A DNA stretch of 64,000 nucleotides from an uncultured Chloroflexota bacterium (GCA_937901745.1 CALGSZ010000002.1:91612-155611); one strand, 5' to 3'; shown: positions 36,287 to 45,312, counted from the stretch's first letter. Numbers and translations: made by a program. Notes: a model not told the origin generated them from the letters alone.

Positions 36287-36892
36287 ATGACGGCAAACGA
36301 CCACCCGTGGCAGCGGCGGCCGGAGCATCGCCTCGCGCTCCTCCTGGTGGATGTCAACAACGCCTTCTTCGATCCTCGTGGCCAGTTCTACCACCCGGCC
36401 TACGAGGCGGTGATCGAGCCGATCCGCTCGTTGTTGGCAACGGCTCGCGCGTCCGGGCGGCTCGTCGTCCACGCACGCGAGTGGCACGATCCGCTCCTCA
36501 ACGATTTCGAGGGACACAAGCTGCCGGCGCACTGCATCCGCAATGAGTTCGACGCACAGCCGTTCCCGGGCTTCGAGGCGGAGCCCGGCGAGCCAGTGAT
36601 CCACAAGCGCCGGTACTCCGCCTTCTTCGCGACCGATCTCGCGCTCCTTCTCAGCGAGCAGGGTGTTGAGCGACTCTTCATCGTAGGCGTGAAGACAAAC
36701 GTCTGCATCCGCGCGACGGTGCATGACGCCTTCGCGTACGGCTTCCGGCCGACGATCGTGCGCGAGGCCGTGACCTCCAGCCAGCAGCATCTGCACGTGG
36801 CGTCGCTCGAAGATATTCAGCGCTACTTCGGCGATGTGATCGACATTGCGACCGCGTTGGCGTGGCTGACCTCGGGAGAGCCGTATGGGTGA
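36287..36892 (+). CDS. isochorismatase-like cysteine hydrolase
   Basis: A 201-residue hydrolase of the nicotinamidase/isochorismatase fold. The catalytic triad is readable: Asp22 in LLLVDVNN, Lys107 in IHKRRYSAF, Cys140 in VKTNVCIRATVHDAF. The start ATG 36287 has GAGGAG upstream. Family members hydrolyse nicotinamide, ureidoacrylate, N-carbamoyl compounds or isochorismate; the TNVCIRAT form is closest to amidohydrolase members. Its stop overlaps the start of the PfkB-like kinase by 8 bases, so the two form one translational unit and may act on one substrate, perhaps in a salvage route. Confidence 0.87.
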   Translation: MTANDHPWQRRPEHRLALLLVDVNNAFFDPRGQFYHPAYEAVIEPIRSLLATARASGRLVVHAREWHDPLLNDFEGHKLPAHCIRNEFDAQPFPGFEAEPGEPVIHKRRYSAFFATDLALLLSEQGVERLFIVGVKTNVCIRATVHDAFAYGFRPTIVREAVTSSQQHLHVASLEDIQRYFGDVIDIATALAWLTSGEPYG

Positions 36893-37787
36893 TCGGGGCG
36901 CGGGCGTGGATGTTCTCGTTGCGGGTTATGCCTCGATTGACGTCGTACTGCGCGCTGACGCGTCACCAGCGCCGGGGAGGCAGGTGCTGCTCAGTGGACC
37001 TGTGGCTCCCATGCCGCAGTTCGGCGGGAGCGGACCGATCGTCTCCCTCGTGCTGGCTGGGCTGGGGATTAGGACGGGGCTCATCACGTGGCTCGGCGAT
37101 GACGATCTCGGGCGGCGTTACCTGGAGCGGCTGCAAGCCGCCGGTGTCGAGACTTCCGGTGTGGCTGTCGGGTCGGGCCAGTCGTCGCCGAGGCGCTACC
37201 TGATCCACGATCCGGAGGGGCGGCCAACCATTCTGTTCCATCCGAGCGGATCGGCAGCGCTCGGCCTCACGGAGTCAGGACACTCCCTGCTCACCACGAC
37301 TCGATTGCTGGCAGTGACTCAAGGTCCGGCGCCGCTCACGGATGCCTTGCTGACGGAGCGGCCGCTGGGAGTCGGCGCGGCCTGGCACGTCAAGCCCGAT
37401 CCGGACGCGTACCCGGCGGCGCTACGGAGGCGGTTGGTCCAGGAGTCGGTGATTGTCTGCCTCGATCGGCGTGACCTGCCGTTCGTTGCCGAAGCGGTTG
37501 CGATCGCGTCCGACGACGCCGAGGCAGCACTGGATACGTTGGTGGAGATTCGCGGCGGAACGTTCGTCGCGACGGCGTGGGGCGAGGGGTGCACGGTTGC
37601 CTGGCCGGATGGGCAGGCGCGTGTGCCCGCCGAGTTCGTGCCTGCTCAGGATGCGACCGGCGCCGGGGAGATCTTCTTCGCGGCGTTCCTGGCCGCGACG
37701 CTCGCGGGAGCATCACCGATCGACGCGGCAGCTGCTGCCACCGAAGCAGTGCGCCGCGGGCTGGCGGCGCGGAACGGGAGAGGTTGA
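36885..37787 (+). CDS. PfkB-like kinase with altered GAGD motif
   Basis: A 300-residue ribokinase-fold protein. The N-terminal glycine pair FGGSGPIVSLVLAGLG and GDDDLGRRYLERLQAAGV fit PfkB kinases. The catalytic signature reads DATGAGEIFFAAF, with Glu where the catalytic-base Asp of GAGD is expected, and the first-strand NxxxD is replaced by ASIDVVL. The ATP-loop style DxTGAG is otherwise kept. It may be active with a shifted base, or inactive; that cannot be told. It overlaps the cysteine hydrolase gene by 8 bases and is convergent with the copper protein gene. Confidence 0.8.
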   Translation: MGDRGAGVDVLVAGYASIDVVLRADASPAPGRQVLLSGPVAPMPQFGGSGPIVSLVLAGLGIRTGLITWLGDDDLGRRYLERLQAAGVETSGVAVGSGQSSPRRYLIHDPEGRPTILFHPSGSAALGLTESGHSLLTTTRLLAVTQGPAPLTDALLTERPLGVGAAWHVKPDPDAYPAALRRRLVQESVIVCLDRRDLPFVAEAVAIASDDAEAALDTLVEIRGGTFVATAWGEGCTVAWPDGQARVPAEFVPAQDATGAGEIFFAAFLAATLAGASPIDAAAAATEAVRRGLAARNGRG

Positions 37788-37806
37788 GCTTGCTCCCCTG
37801 CCTCGA

Positions 37807-40131
37807 TTAGGAACCCATACCTTGCAAAGAACGTAGGTATCGGACGAGCTCCCAGCGCTCTCGCTCGTCTAGTGCCTCCTCATACGCGGGCATCGCCGTA
37901 CCGGGTACCCCGTAGGTGATCGCGTGGTAGAGATCGCCGTCCCGCTGGGCGCGAGAGGTGGTGTCGGTGAGGTCTGCGGCGTCGCCGTGGGCGTGGAGCG
38001 GATTATCCGTCTCGACGCCTGCCCCGCGATCGCCATGGCAGACGAGGCAGTACTGGGCGTAGGTCGTCTCCGCGCGGAGGAGCGTTCCCTCATCGGCCGG
38101 AATCGGATTGGTCAGATGTGTACTCGGCGTGATTGGAACCGACTGCCGGAGAGCGGAAACGATGAAGCCGACGGAGACGAGGGCGATCATCGTCAGCACG
38201 AGTGAGCCGGCGAGCGGCTCGACTCCGCGGAGGAATCGGAGACCGACGATGCCGCCAATGGCAATGACAACGCCCAGCACGGCGGAGAACCAACCCACCG
38301 GAGTCAGCCGGGGCCAGCGCCAGGTATCCGCGACGGTGCGAGGCGGCAGCGGACCTGAGCCCCGCGTGTCGATGCGAACGCTCGCCTGCTGATCCTCGAC
38401 TCCCGCCTGCCGGACCGTGATCGTCAAGTCCCAGGGACCCTGCGTGGCGAGTCGCAGCGCCGGGAACGTGTAGGTGCCTGGCGATTCTGGCAGTGCGTCC
38501 GCGTCGAAGCGGTCGGACGCGATCTCGTTGCCGTCTTCGCCCAGGAGCGTGGAGCGGACGATGACGCGCTGCAAGTTCTCGGGAACCTGCCCATCGGCAG
38601 TGGCGACGGCAATTGTGTACCGATCGTCGGGAGTGCCGGCGAGCGCGGCGTGCAGCCGGATGCGCAAATCGCCAACCTCGGTCTGCTCATCAATGTTGAC
38701 GATGCGTGCCGCGACATCGACCGGCAGCGGACCATCGGCCGGGGGAATCTCGGCCAGTGTGGCCGCGGCCAGCAAGATCGTCGCGCCGATGACGAGCTCG
38801 GCGAGAGCCGTGCGCCGTACGGCGGTGAGCACACGTGGCGTCGCGGTCGAATCAGCGGCGGAGCGCAGGCGAGGCACATTGATCAGGAGGTTGGCGCCGG
38901 CTGGGACGAGGACCGCGACGACCAAGGCGATCTTGATCTGGAGGGCGGTGCCGTAGTCCTGAGTGATCAACGATCGCTGGCCGGCGACGTTCGTCGCGGC
39001 GTTGACGATGCCGGTGACGATGAGGCCGAGGACGAGGGCGACCGAGAGGCGAGAGAACCGGCTGATGAGCGTGCTAACTGTCGGAGCAGCGTCGCTCGTG
39101 CGGCCATCGCGCGTCAGCAGAACCAGCGCGAGGTAGGCGAGGCTCCCGAGCCAGGCGGACGCGGCGGCGAGGTGGATCCAGTCGCTGATGATCGCCAGCG
39201 CGGGCTCTTGATCTGCCGCCGCGTGACCGGAAAGCGGGATCGTCAGCAGCGCCAGAACGGAAAGCGCCAGGCCGGCCAGCCATCCGAGTTGATGGCGCAA
39301 CGCCGTTTGGGCAACGATCATCAGCGCCGCGAGCAGACCAAGCCGGGACAGCCAGGTTGCGCCGTACCGCGAGGCGGTGAGGATCTGCCAGAGGAGACCA
39401 GGAGCTCCATTGGAGCCAGAAGCCTGCCCGCTGACCAGCACCGCCTGGTCCACGAGCGCGAGGGCCATGCCGACGATGAGCGCGCCGGCGGCAATTGCCC
39501 ATTGGCGTTGCCATAGCGCGAGGAGCCGTTGGCCCGTCTCTCCGGCGTCGCGCCAGGGCCGGAGGATCAGCGCGCCGTAGGTCCAGCCGCCGGCCATCAC
39601 CACGAGCGCGGCGACCTCGAACCAATGAATGGCGACTCGCCACCAGGGAGGTCGCGAGATGCTGTCGCCGGTGCCCGCGATAACGGGAGCCTGGCCAGTG
39701 CCGACGCTGAAGGCGAGGGAGCCGGTCGTCGCGTGACCATCAATGGACGACAGAACGCGCCAGACCAGGAGGTACGTTCCCGGCTCTAGGGCCTGCGAGT
39801 CGTCGCGGTGGAGCATGAGGACGCGAGAGTCGTCGGGTGCGGCCTGCAGGCGCAGCGTCGCGACCACGTTGCCACTCGTATCGCGGAGGTCCGCGCTGCT
39901 GAAGCTAGGCTCGATTGGCTCGCTGAAGACGAGGCGGAAGGCGGCGGGCGCGGTGGTGAGGGCACTCGCGGCCGCGGGATCGGACGCTACGAGGCGAGCG
40001 TGCGCATCGGCCGCTGGAGGCTCCCGCAGGAGGAGCGCGGCGAGCGTGAGAGCGCAGAGAGTGAGGAGGAATACGGCTCGCCGCGACGCGTAGCGGACTT
40101 CGCTCGATCCGATCCGTTTCGTCACGGCCAT
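37807..40131 (-). CDS. CopC-CopD fusion with C-terminal cytochrome c domain
   Basis: A 774-residue membrane protein with several units. A signal peptide ends in ADA, leaving HARLVASDP as mature start; with SIDGHATTG near residue 130 this keeps the CopC copper(II) His and Asp-His ligands. The CopD region (about 160-480) has eight or so helices. A soluble beta-type region with FixH/YtkA-like style (DLRIRLHAALAG, PGTYTFPALRL, GPWDLTITV) follows, then two helices, then a c-type cytochrome with CLVCH and a distal Met in GTAMPAYEE. The start is set at ATG 40131. It probably handles copper and electrons for oxidase assembly or copper uptake (inference). Confidence 0.87.
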   Translation of the reverse strand: MAVTKRIGSSEVRYASRRAVFLLTLCALTLAALLLREPPAADAHARLVASDPAAASALTTAPAAFRLVFSEPIEPSFSSADLRDTSGNVVATLRLQAAPDDSRVLMLHRDDSQALEPGTYLLVWRVLSSIDGHATTGSLAFSVGTGQAPVIAGTGDSISRPPWWRVAIHWFEVAALVVMAGGWTYGALILRPWRDAGETGQRLLALWQRQWAIAAGALIVGMALALVDQAVLVSGQASGSNGAPGLLWQILTASRYGATWLSRLGLLAALMIVAQTALRHQLGWLAGLALSVLALLTIPLSGHAAADQEPALAIISDWIHLAAASAWLGSLAYLALVLLTRDGRTSDAAPTVSTLISRFSRLSVALVLGLIVTGIVNAATNVAGQRSLITQDYGTALQIKIALVVAVLVPAGANLLINVPRLRSAADSTATPRVLTAVRRTALAELVIGATILLAAATLAEIPPADGPLPVDVAARIVNIDEQTEVGDLRIRLHAALAGTPDDRYTIAVATADGQVPENLQRVIVRSTLLGEDGNEIASDRFDADALPESPGTYTFPALRLATQGPWDLTITVRQAGVEDQQASVRIDTRGSGPLPPRTVADTWRWPRLTPVGWFSAVLGVVIAIGGIVGLRFLRGVEPLAGSLVLTMIALVSVGFIVSALRQSVPITPSTHLTNPIPADEGTLLRAETTYAQYCLVCHGDRGAGVETDNPLHAHGDAADLTDTTSRAQRDGDLYHAITYGVPGTAMPAYEEALDERERWELVRYLRSLQGMGS

Positions 40132-40366
40132 TGCCTTGCTGAGCCCTCCGCGGCGCCGGGTGTCCCCTCGCGTCACTGGGGATTATAGAGAGGAAGCCGT
40201 CAAGCGCGGTGATATACTCGGCTCTCGCCGAGCGGGTGTGGCCCCGGCGACGGATGACGATGCGGAACCGAGACGCGCACAACTGCTCAATTGCCTTCTC
40301 TGGACCGAGTCTGGCTCTTGCCTGGCCGCTCTGCCTATGGTCGCCCCTGACGTGAGGGAATCTTGT

Positions 40367-41158
40367 ATGCGGAAGGGCCTAGCCGGGCTCCGCCAGCGAC
40401 TGGCGGCGATCGGCGGACGGCGTGGCGCGAGGGGAACGCGGCCGGGCGGAGAGCGAGCGATGGATGAGACTCGGGATGGCGAGGGCAGGGAGGAGGTCGG
40501 CGCTCTCGTCCGCGACGGGACGCTGGTCCGGTTGCGGCGGCATGTCCCCACCAATCTCGAAGCGTTCCAGCGGTGGTACGCTGACGACGAGATCGCTCGG
40601 TTGCTGCGGCACGATCAGCGGCCGCTCTCGCTCGCGCAGTCGCGCAGCTACTTCGAGACACTGATCCTCCCACTCTCGGCGCGCGGGCTCTGCTTCGCGA
40701 TCCACGAGGCGTCAACCGACCGGCTGATCGGCACGACTGCACTGACCGATCTCACGATGCATCCGCCGCGGACCGCCCTGTTTCGGATCGTCATCGGCGA
40801 GAAGGATTGCTGGGGAAAGGGCTACGGAACGGAGGCGACGCGATTGGTCCTCGCCGAGGCGTTCGAGCGCCACGGGCTGGACGCCGTTCGCCTGGAGGTC
40901 TTTCGCCACAATGCCCGCGCGATCGGCGCCTACCGAAGGGTCGGTTTCCGAGAAACGGGCGAGCACCTGGAGTGGGTTGGCCGCGAGCGATACGAGCTAC
41001 ACGTGCTCGAAATGGCGATCGACCGGGACACGTTCTACCGCGTGGCAGGTAGCGGCGCGGATCTTTGTCAGGACCAGCCGAGCGCGCAGATGGCTGGCGC
41101 TCGTCGCGGCGAGGAGCGGGATCGCGGAGGAGAGTCGAGCGATCATTCGTTCGATTGA
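40367..41158 (+). CDS. GNAT acetyltransferase, RimJ/RimL type
   Basis: A 263-residue protein; the acetyltransferase domain covers about residues 45-225. LVRLRRHVPTNLEAFQRWYAD is the first strand-helix, GEKDCWGKGYGTEATRLVL is the acetyl-CoA loop (Q/RxxGxG/A form), and VFRHNARAIGAYRRVGF is the conserved C-terminal block. Likely targets are protein N-termini or small amines. Two starts are possible: ATG 40367 (GAGG upstream) and ATG 40460 (GGAG upstream); the domain fits both, and the first 31 residues would be a basic tail. The C-terminal 35 residues are low-complexity. Confidence 0.8.
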   Translation: MRKGLAGLRQRLAAIGGRRGARGTRPGGERAMDETRDGEGREEVGALVRDGTLVRLRRHVPTNLEAFQRWYADDEIARLLRHDQRPLSLAQSRSYFETLILPLSARGLCFAIHEASTDRLIGTTALTDLTMHPPRTALFRIVIGEKDCWGKGYGTEATRLVLAEAFERHGLDAVRLEVFRHNARAIGAYRRVGFRETGEHLEWVGRERYELHVLEMAIDRDTFYRVAGSGADLCQDQPSAQMAGARRGEERDRGGESSDHSFD

Positions 41159-41184
41159 CAGCTAGGCACACGAGTCCCTAGAAT
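41155..41184 (+). promoter_or_regulatory. promoter of the 42-residue membrane peptide gene
   Basis: TTGACA (41155-41160), an 18-bp spacer and TAGAAT (41179-41184) make a near-consensus promoter overlapping the stop of the GNAT gene. Transcription should start near 41191, leaving a GC-rich leader of about 117 nt before the small gene. Confidence 0.6.
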
Positions 41185-41307
41185 CGGGTCGGCCCCGGCG
41201 AGATCACGATCGAGACGACGCCGGCTCGGGGTGCGGCGGGCTGGCGCCGGACTGATCTGGCCGGGATACCGGGGGGACCAAACAATCTAAGGGGAAGGGG
41301 AAATCCG

Positions 41308-41436
41308 GTGCAGGAAATGCATCAGCCGGCGGCCGACGACCGCCTCGATCCGCGTGACCTGATCCTTCGCGTGCTTGGGGTAGTCGGGCTCGTCGGTACG
41401 GCGTTCGCTCTTCTTATTGCTATCTTCCCATCCTAA
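41308..41436 (+). CDS. 42-residue single-helix membrane peptide
   Basis: GTG at 41308 follows a purine-rich ribosome-binding site (AAGGGG, 7 nt upstream). The product has an acidic polar N-terminus (about 20 residues, QPAADDRLDPRDLI) and one hydrophobic helix (LGVVGLVGTAFALLIAIF) ending in PS. It has a strong promoter of its own and a long leader. The combination suggests a real small membrane protein, perhaps a regulator or subunit of a membrane complex; no relative is recognised. The codon third positions are G/C-rich as in the neighbouring genes. Confidence 0.65.
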   Translation: MQEMHQPAADDRLDPRDLILRVLGVVGLVGTAFALLIAIFPS

Positions 41437-41627
41437 TTCGAACCAAGATCGCCAATGACGCGCGCTCCCATCTCGAAGGAGCGTAGCGCACCCGGATCGC
41501 TCGTCCGCTCGCGTTACCAGGGGGTGCGAGTCGGGCGAGCATTCTTGATCGCCACTCCCCGATCGAGTGCAACGAATCGAAATGGCCCAATTCGCGGGGG
41601 CCGGGACTGATCGCCCTGTCTCGTCTA

Positions 41628-41680
41628 GTGGGAAAGAAAGAGGCCGGAGCGCTCCCCGCTCATCGGTAGGGCGCTCCGGC
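41628..41680 (-). terminator. rho-independent terminator of the transsulfuration genes
   Basis: GCCGGAGCGC at 41643-41652 pairs perfectly with GCGCTCCGGC at 41671-41680. On the minus strand the stem is followed by CTCTTTCTTTCC, a T-rich tail. It begins 21 bp after the stop of the cystathionine gamma-synthase/lyase gene. Confidence 0.75.
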
Positions 41681-41701
41681 GCTGCGTTGCTTGGTCGCCC
41701 G

Positions 41702-42895
41702 CTATCGAGCCGTTGTGACGCCTGACTCGACCGCGGCTAGCGCCTGCCGCAAGTCGCCGATGAGGTCGTCAACGTGCTCGATGCCGACCGAGAGGCGAAT
41801 CAGGTTGTCCACCACCTCAGCGCTAGTTCCGGCGACGCTGGCGTGAGTCATCTGCGCGGGCAGCTCGATCAGCGACTCGACGCCGCCCAGGCTTTCCGCG
41901 AGCTTGAAGATCTTCGTCCGCGTGACGATGTTCGCCGCCACGTCGTAGCCGCCGCGTACTGTGAAGGAGACCATCCCGGAGAAGTCGCTCATCTGCCGGG
42001 CAGCGATCTCATGGCCGGGGTGCGATGGCAAGCCTGGATAGTAGACGCGTTCGACGACTGGGTGTTGCGTGAGAAATTCGGCGACCGCGCGCGCGTTGGC
42101 GCTGTGTCGCTCCATCCGCAGCGCGAGCGTCTTGATGCCGCGGAGCGTCAACCAACAGTCGAACGGGCCCGGCACCGCGCCAGCGGCGTTCTGGAGAAAC
42201 TTGAGGGTGGAGTAGATCTCGGGGTCGTTGCCGACGACGGCGCCCCCGACGACGTCGGAGTGTCCACCGAGGTACTTCGTCGTGCTATGGAGCACCAGGT
42301 CGGCGCCGAGCGCGAGCGGCTGCTGCAAGTACGGCGACGCGAACGTGTTGTCGACCACGAGGAGCGCTCGCGACCCGCGCACCAGATCCGCGACACCGCG
42401 GATGTCCACGATCTTCAGGTAGGGATTGGTCGGCGTCTCCACCCAGACGAGACGCGTCTCCGGTCGCAGCGCTGCCTTGACCGCGTTCAGGTCGGTCATG
42501 TCGACCAGGGAAAAGTCGATCCCGTAGTTGCTGATCACCTTGGCCACAAGCCGGTACGTGCCGCCGTAGGCATCGTCCGAAAGGAGGATGTGGTCACCGG
42601 GGCGGAGCAGGTAGAAGATGTTCTGCGTCGCGGCCAACCCGCTTGCATAGGAGAGCGCCCACTGTCCGCCCTCGAGCGAGGCGAGCGCTTCCTGGAGCGC
42701 CGTCCTCGTCGGATTGTCCGTCCGCGAGTACTCATAGCCCCGGTGCTTGCCGATCCCCTCCTGAACGTAGGTGCTCGTCTGGTAGATCGGCGTGATCACC
42801 GCACCGGTGGCAGGGTCTGGCTCCTGGCCGACGTGGATCGCGCGCGTCTCGAAGCGCAGGTCGGCGGGCGATCCTTCATGGCCATCGTGCTGCAT
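41702..42895 (-). CDS. cystathionine gamma-synthase / gamma-lyase
   Basis: A 397-residue PLP enzyme of the Cys/Met metabolism family. Visible: TRAIHVGQEPDPATGAV at the N-terminus, YEYSRTDNPTRTALQ, the SGLAA loop, and the PLP lysine in LHSTTKYLGGHSDVVGGA (near residue 207). The C-terminal SLGGVESLIELPAQMTHAS is typical. Both cystathionine synthesis from O-acyl-homoserine and cystathionine cleavage to cysteine are found in this family. Being downstream of a cystathionine beta-synthase gene favours gamma-lyase and reverse transsulfuration (inference). It ends at a good terminator. Confidence 0.9.
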   Translation of the reverse strand: MQHDGHEGSPADLRFETRAIHVGQEPDPATGAVITPIYQTSTYVQEGIGKHRGYEYSRTDNPTRTALQEALASLEGGQWALSYASGLAATQNIFYLLRPGDHILLSDDAYGGTYRLVAKVISNYGIDFSLVDMTDLNAVKAALRPETRLVWVETPTNPYLKIVDIRGVADLVRGSRALLVVDNTFASPYLQQPLALGADLVLHSTTKYLGGHSDVVGGAVVGNDPEIYSTLKFLQNAAGAVPGPFDCWLTLRGIKTLALRMERHSANARAVAEFLTQHPVVERVYYPGLPSHPGHEIAARQMSDFSGMVSFTVRGGYDVAANIVTRTKIFKLAESLGGVESLIELPAQMTHASVAGTSAEVVDNLIRLSVGIEHVDDLIGDLRQALAAVESGVTTAR

Positions 42896-42952
42896 TAGTC
42901 TCTCCTCTAGCGTTGTTTCGAAACGGCCCTGGTGCGAACCCCGTACGTGCCT

Positions 42953-44422
42953 CTAATCGAGAGCCCCATGGCGCGACTGCTGCGCGGCAAAATCGAGGAG
43001 GTCGGAGCGCGTGATCACGCCGACGACGTACCCCTCGCGCTCGACGAGCACCGCCTGCGAGCCGCTGGCTAGGAGCGGGAAGACGCGCTCGATCTCCTCA
43101 TTCGCGTCGACCAGGCTGAAAGGCGGGTCCATGATCGTGCTGACAGCGGCGTTCAAGATGTCTGGCTTGCGATAGAGATGATCGAGGAGCGACCGCTCTT
43201 GGATCGATCCGACGATGGCCTGCACCTCGACCTGCCCACGATCGAGGCCGGCGCCATCGCGCACGACTGGCAGCTGGCTGATGTCGTGCTTGCGCAGCAG
43301 CTCGATCGCGTGCTCGACGGTATCCGTGCAGGAGACGGCGACGACGCTCGGCAGGTGGCCATCCCGCTCGGTGATCAGGCGACCAACGCGCACCGGCCGG
43401 CTGAAGCGGGAGAGGAAGCCGTTCTCCCGCATCCAGTCGTCGTTGTAGATCTTCGACAGGTAGCCGCGACCGCTGTCCGGCAGGAGGACGACCATCAGCG
43501 CGTTCGGGTCGTCCACGCGCTTGGCGACCTCGAGCGCCGCCCAGACAGCCATCCCACCCGAGCCGCCGACGAGGATGCCCTCCTCGCGAGTCACGCGGCG
43601 GGCGGTGAGGAAGGCGTCACGGTCGGTCACCTGCACCCACTCGTCAACCACTGTCCGGTCGAAGGTGCCCGGCCAGAAGTCCTCGCCGACTCCCTCGACC
43701 TTGTAGGTGTGGATGTTCTCGCTGGTGTAGATGCTCCCTTCCGGATCGACCCCGATGACGTTGATCTCTGGATTCTGCTCCTTGAGATAGCGCGCCACGC
43801 CGGAGATCGTGCCGCCGGTGCCGACACCTGCGACGAAATGCGTGATCCGGCCGGCCGTTTGCCGCCAGATCTCTGGCCCGGTCGCCTCATAATGGGCGCG
43901 GGGATTCATCGGGTTGAAGTACTGATTCGGCTGGAAGGCGTTCGGCACCTCGCGCGTCAGCCGGTCGGCGACCGAGTAGTAGCTCTCGGGCGAATCGCGC
44001 TCGACGGCGGTCGGCGTGGTGACGACCTCGGCGCCGTAGGCGCGCAGGAGCGCGACCTTTTCCGGCGCGACCTTATCCGGCATGACGAAGATGCAGTGGT
44101 ATCCCTTGACCGCGGCGGCCATGGCAAGCCCGACGCCGGTGTTGCCACTCGTCGGCTCGACGATCGTTCCGCCGGGCTTCAGCCAGCCACGTCGCTCTGC
44201 TTCCTCGATCATGCGGATTCCGATCCGGTCCTTGACGGAGCCGCCCGGATTGAGCATTTCCAGCTTGGCGACGACGGGGGTGCGGATGCCGCGGGTGACG
44301 GCGTTGAGCCGGACGAGGGGCGTGTTGCCCATCGCGGCGATGACGTTGGGAAAGATCTGTGGCTCCGCGGGGAGATCCATGGCGGCATCCCCATCTGCCG
44401 CCGATGGAGTGACCTTCGGCAT
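42953..44422 (-). CDS. cbs: cystathionine beta-synthase with two CBS domains
   Basis: A 489-residue PLP enzyme. The catalytic part spans about residues 25-345: LNPGGSVKDRIG with the PLP Lys, EPTSGNTGVG, and GVGTGGTISG. A linker with DSGRGYLSKIYNDDWM, characteristic of CBS rather than CysK, leads to a tandem CBS-domain pair (about 360-480; HAIELLRKHDISQLPVV and VLVEREGYVVGVITRSDLL). It condenses serine and homocysteine to cystathionine; the CBS pair may sense adenosyl ligands. ATG 44422 has GAGGTGA upstream. It lies 57 bp before the gamma-synthase/lyase gene, probably one operon. Confidence 0.92.
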   Translation of the reverse strand: MPKVTPSAADGDAAMDLPAEPQIFPNVIAAMGNTPLVRLNAVTRGIRTPVVAKLEMLNPGGSVKDRIGIRMIEEAERRGWLKPGGTIVEPTSGNTGVGLAMAAAVKGYHCIFVMPDKVAPEKVALLRAYGAEVVTTPTAVERDSPESYYSVADRLTREVPNAFQPNQYFNPMNPRAHYEATGPEIWRQTAGRITHFVAGVGTGGTISGVARYLKEQNPEINVIGVDPEGSIYTSENIHTYKVEGVGEDFWPGTFDRTVVDEWVQVTDRDAFLTARRVTREEGILVGGSGGMAVWAALEVAKRVDDPNALMVVLLPDSGRGYLSKIYNDDWMRENGFLSRFSRPVRVGRLITERDGHLPSVVAVSCTDTVEHAIELLRKHDISQLPVVRDGAGLDRGQVEVQAIVGSIQERSLLDHLYRKPDILNAAVSTIMDPPFSLVDANEEIERVFPLLASGSQAVLVEREGYVVGVITRSDLLDFAAQQSRHGALD

Positions 44423-44595
44423 CTGGAATCACCTCGTGCTGGGAAAACGCTCCATGCTGCAGATCGCGGGCTTCGAGCCAGCGAATCGCCGCTTCCTACG
44501 GTGGAGCTCGAAACCCGTCGCTCGCATCTGACGGGTCAGTGCCCGTTGGCGTCATGGTATCACGGGGCTGCGACTCTGAGACGCACCGGTCAGCA

Positions 44596-45312
44596 TTATC
44601 GCGGCCGTTGGCCAGAAACGCGCAATTCCTCGCTCCCGTCGCGCAATGCCAGGCGTAGCTCGGAGCGGAGGCGCGACCAGCGGCGATGCACGGTCCGGCG
44701 GCTGACCCCGAGGTCCCGCGCGATCGCGGTGAAGCTGTCGCCATCGCGGCCGCGCCGCACCAAGATTTCGCGGTCGAAGCGATCGAGACGAGCAATCAAA
44801 TCCTCCACCAGCGCGATCGTCTCCGCGTTCGCTGACTCGTCCTCAACCGAAAGGGAAGTTTTGGCTTCGTCTTCAGGCACGTTGAGTGAGAGGCCGCGCA
44901 GCGAGCGCCGCGCGGCGTGGTGCAGCTCCCTTGGGAATGCGACCAGGAAATAAGCGACGAACGAGCCATGACCGGGCCAGCGGGCAATCAGGTCGGCGAG
45001 GAGGACGAATGCCTCCTGGGCGATGTCGTCTGGCTCGATCAGCGCGCCCGGCCGGCAGCGCAATCGGGCCGCGCAGCGTCGAACGATGCGGCCGATCTTC
45101 GGCTCCAGCGCGAAATAGAGCGCGTTGCGCGCAGCGATGTCGCCGCGCTGCGCGGAGATTGCCGCCACCGTGAGCGCGGCGTCCACGTCATCGGGAATCG
45201 GACCGTGGCTCGGCAGTAGCGGCAGGAGCGGGGGCGAGATAGGTACCAGCGACACGATGCGCGGATGCCGATCCGCGACGCGGTCCCGACGGCGAGGATA
45301 GACAAGCTCCAC
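44596..45312 (-). CDS. RNA polymerase sigma-70-like factor (ECF-type)
   Basis: A 238-residue putative sigma factor with a long N-terminal tail of about 50 residues. The region-2-like part runs from RNALYFALEPKIGRIVRR through IEPDDIAQEAFVLLADLI, matching the DDIxQExF core. Region 4 carries LDRFDREILVRRGRDG and the helix-turn-helix TAIARDLGVSRRTVHRRW. The start is GTG 45312 with GGGAGGG upstream. No anti-sigma gene is next to it. The absence of a canonical region 3 fits ECF-type factors; the regulon is unknown. Confidence 0.75.
   Translation of the reverse strand: MELVYPRRRDRVADRHPRIVSLVPISPPLLPLLPSHGPIPDDVDAALTVAAISAQRGDIAARNALYFALEPKIGRIVRRCAARLRCRPGALIEPDDIAQEAFVLLADLIARWPGHGSFVAYFLVAFPRELHHAARRSLRGLSLNVPEDEAKTSLSVEDESANAETIALVEDLIARLDRFDREILVRRGRDGDSFTAIARDLGVSRRTVHRRWSRLRSELRLALRDGSEELRVSGQRPR

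Noticed and set aside
36042..36290. An 82-codon plus-strand frame before the cysteine hydrolase
   Set aside because: It has no ribosome-binding site, has low-complexity composition and overlaps the hydrolase start.
41185..41307. A possible riboswitch (c-di-AMP type) in the leader of the small peptide gene
   Set aside because: GACAGCTA and GGGATACC occur, but in the wrong order for the ydaO-type consensus, and GACAGCTA is part of the promoter. No other riboswitch consensus fits.
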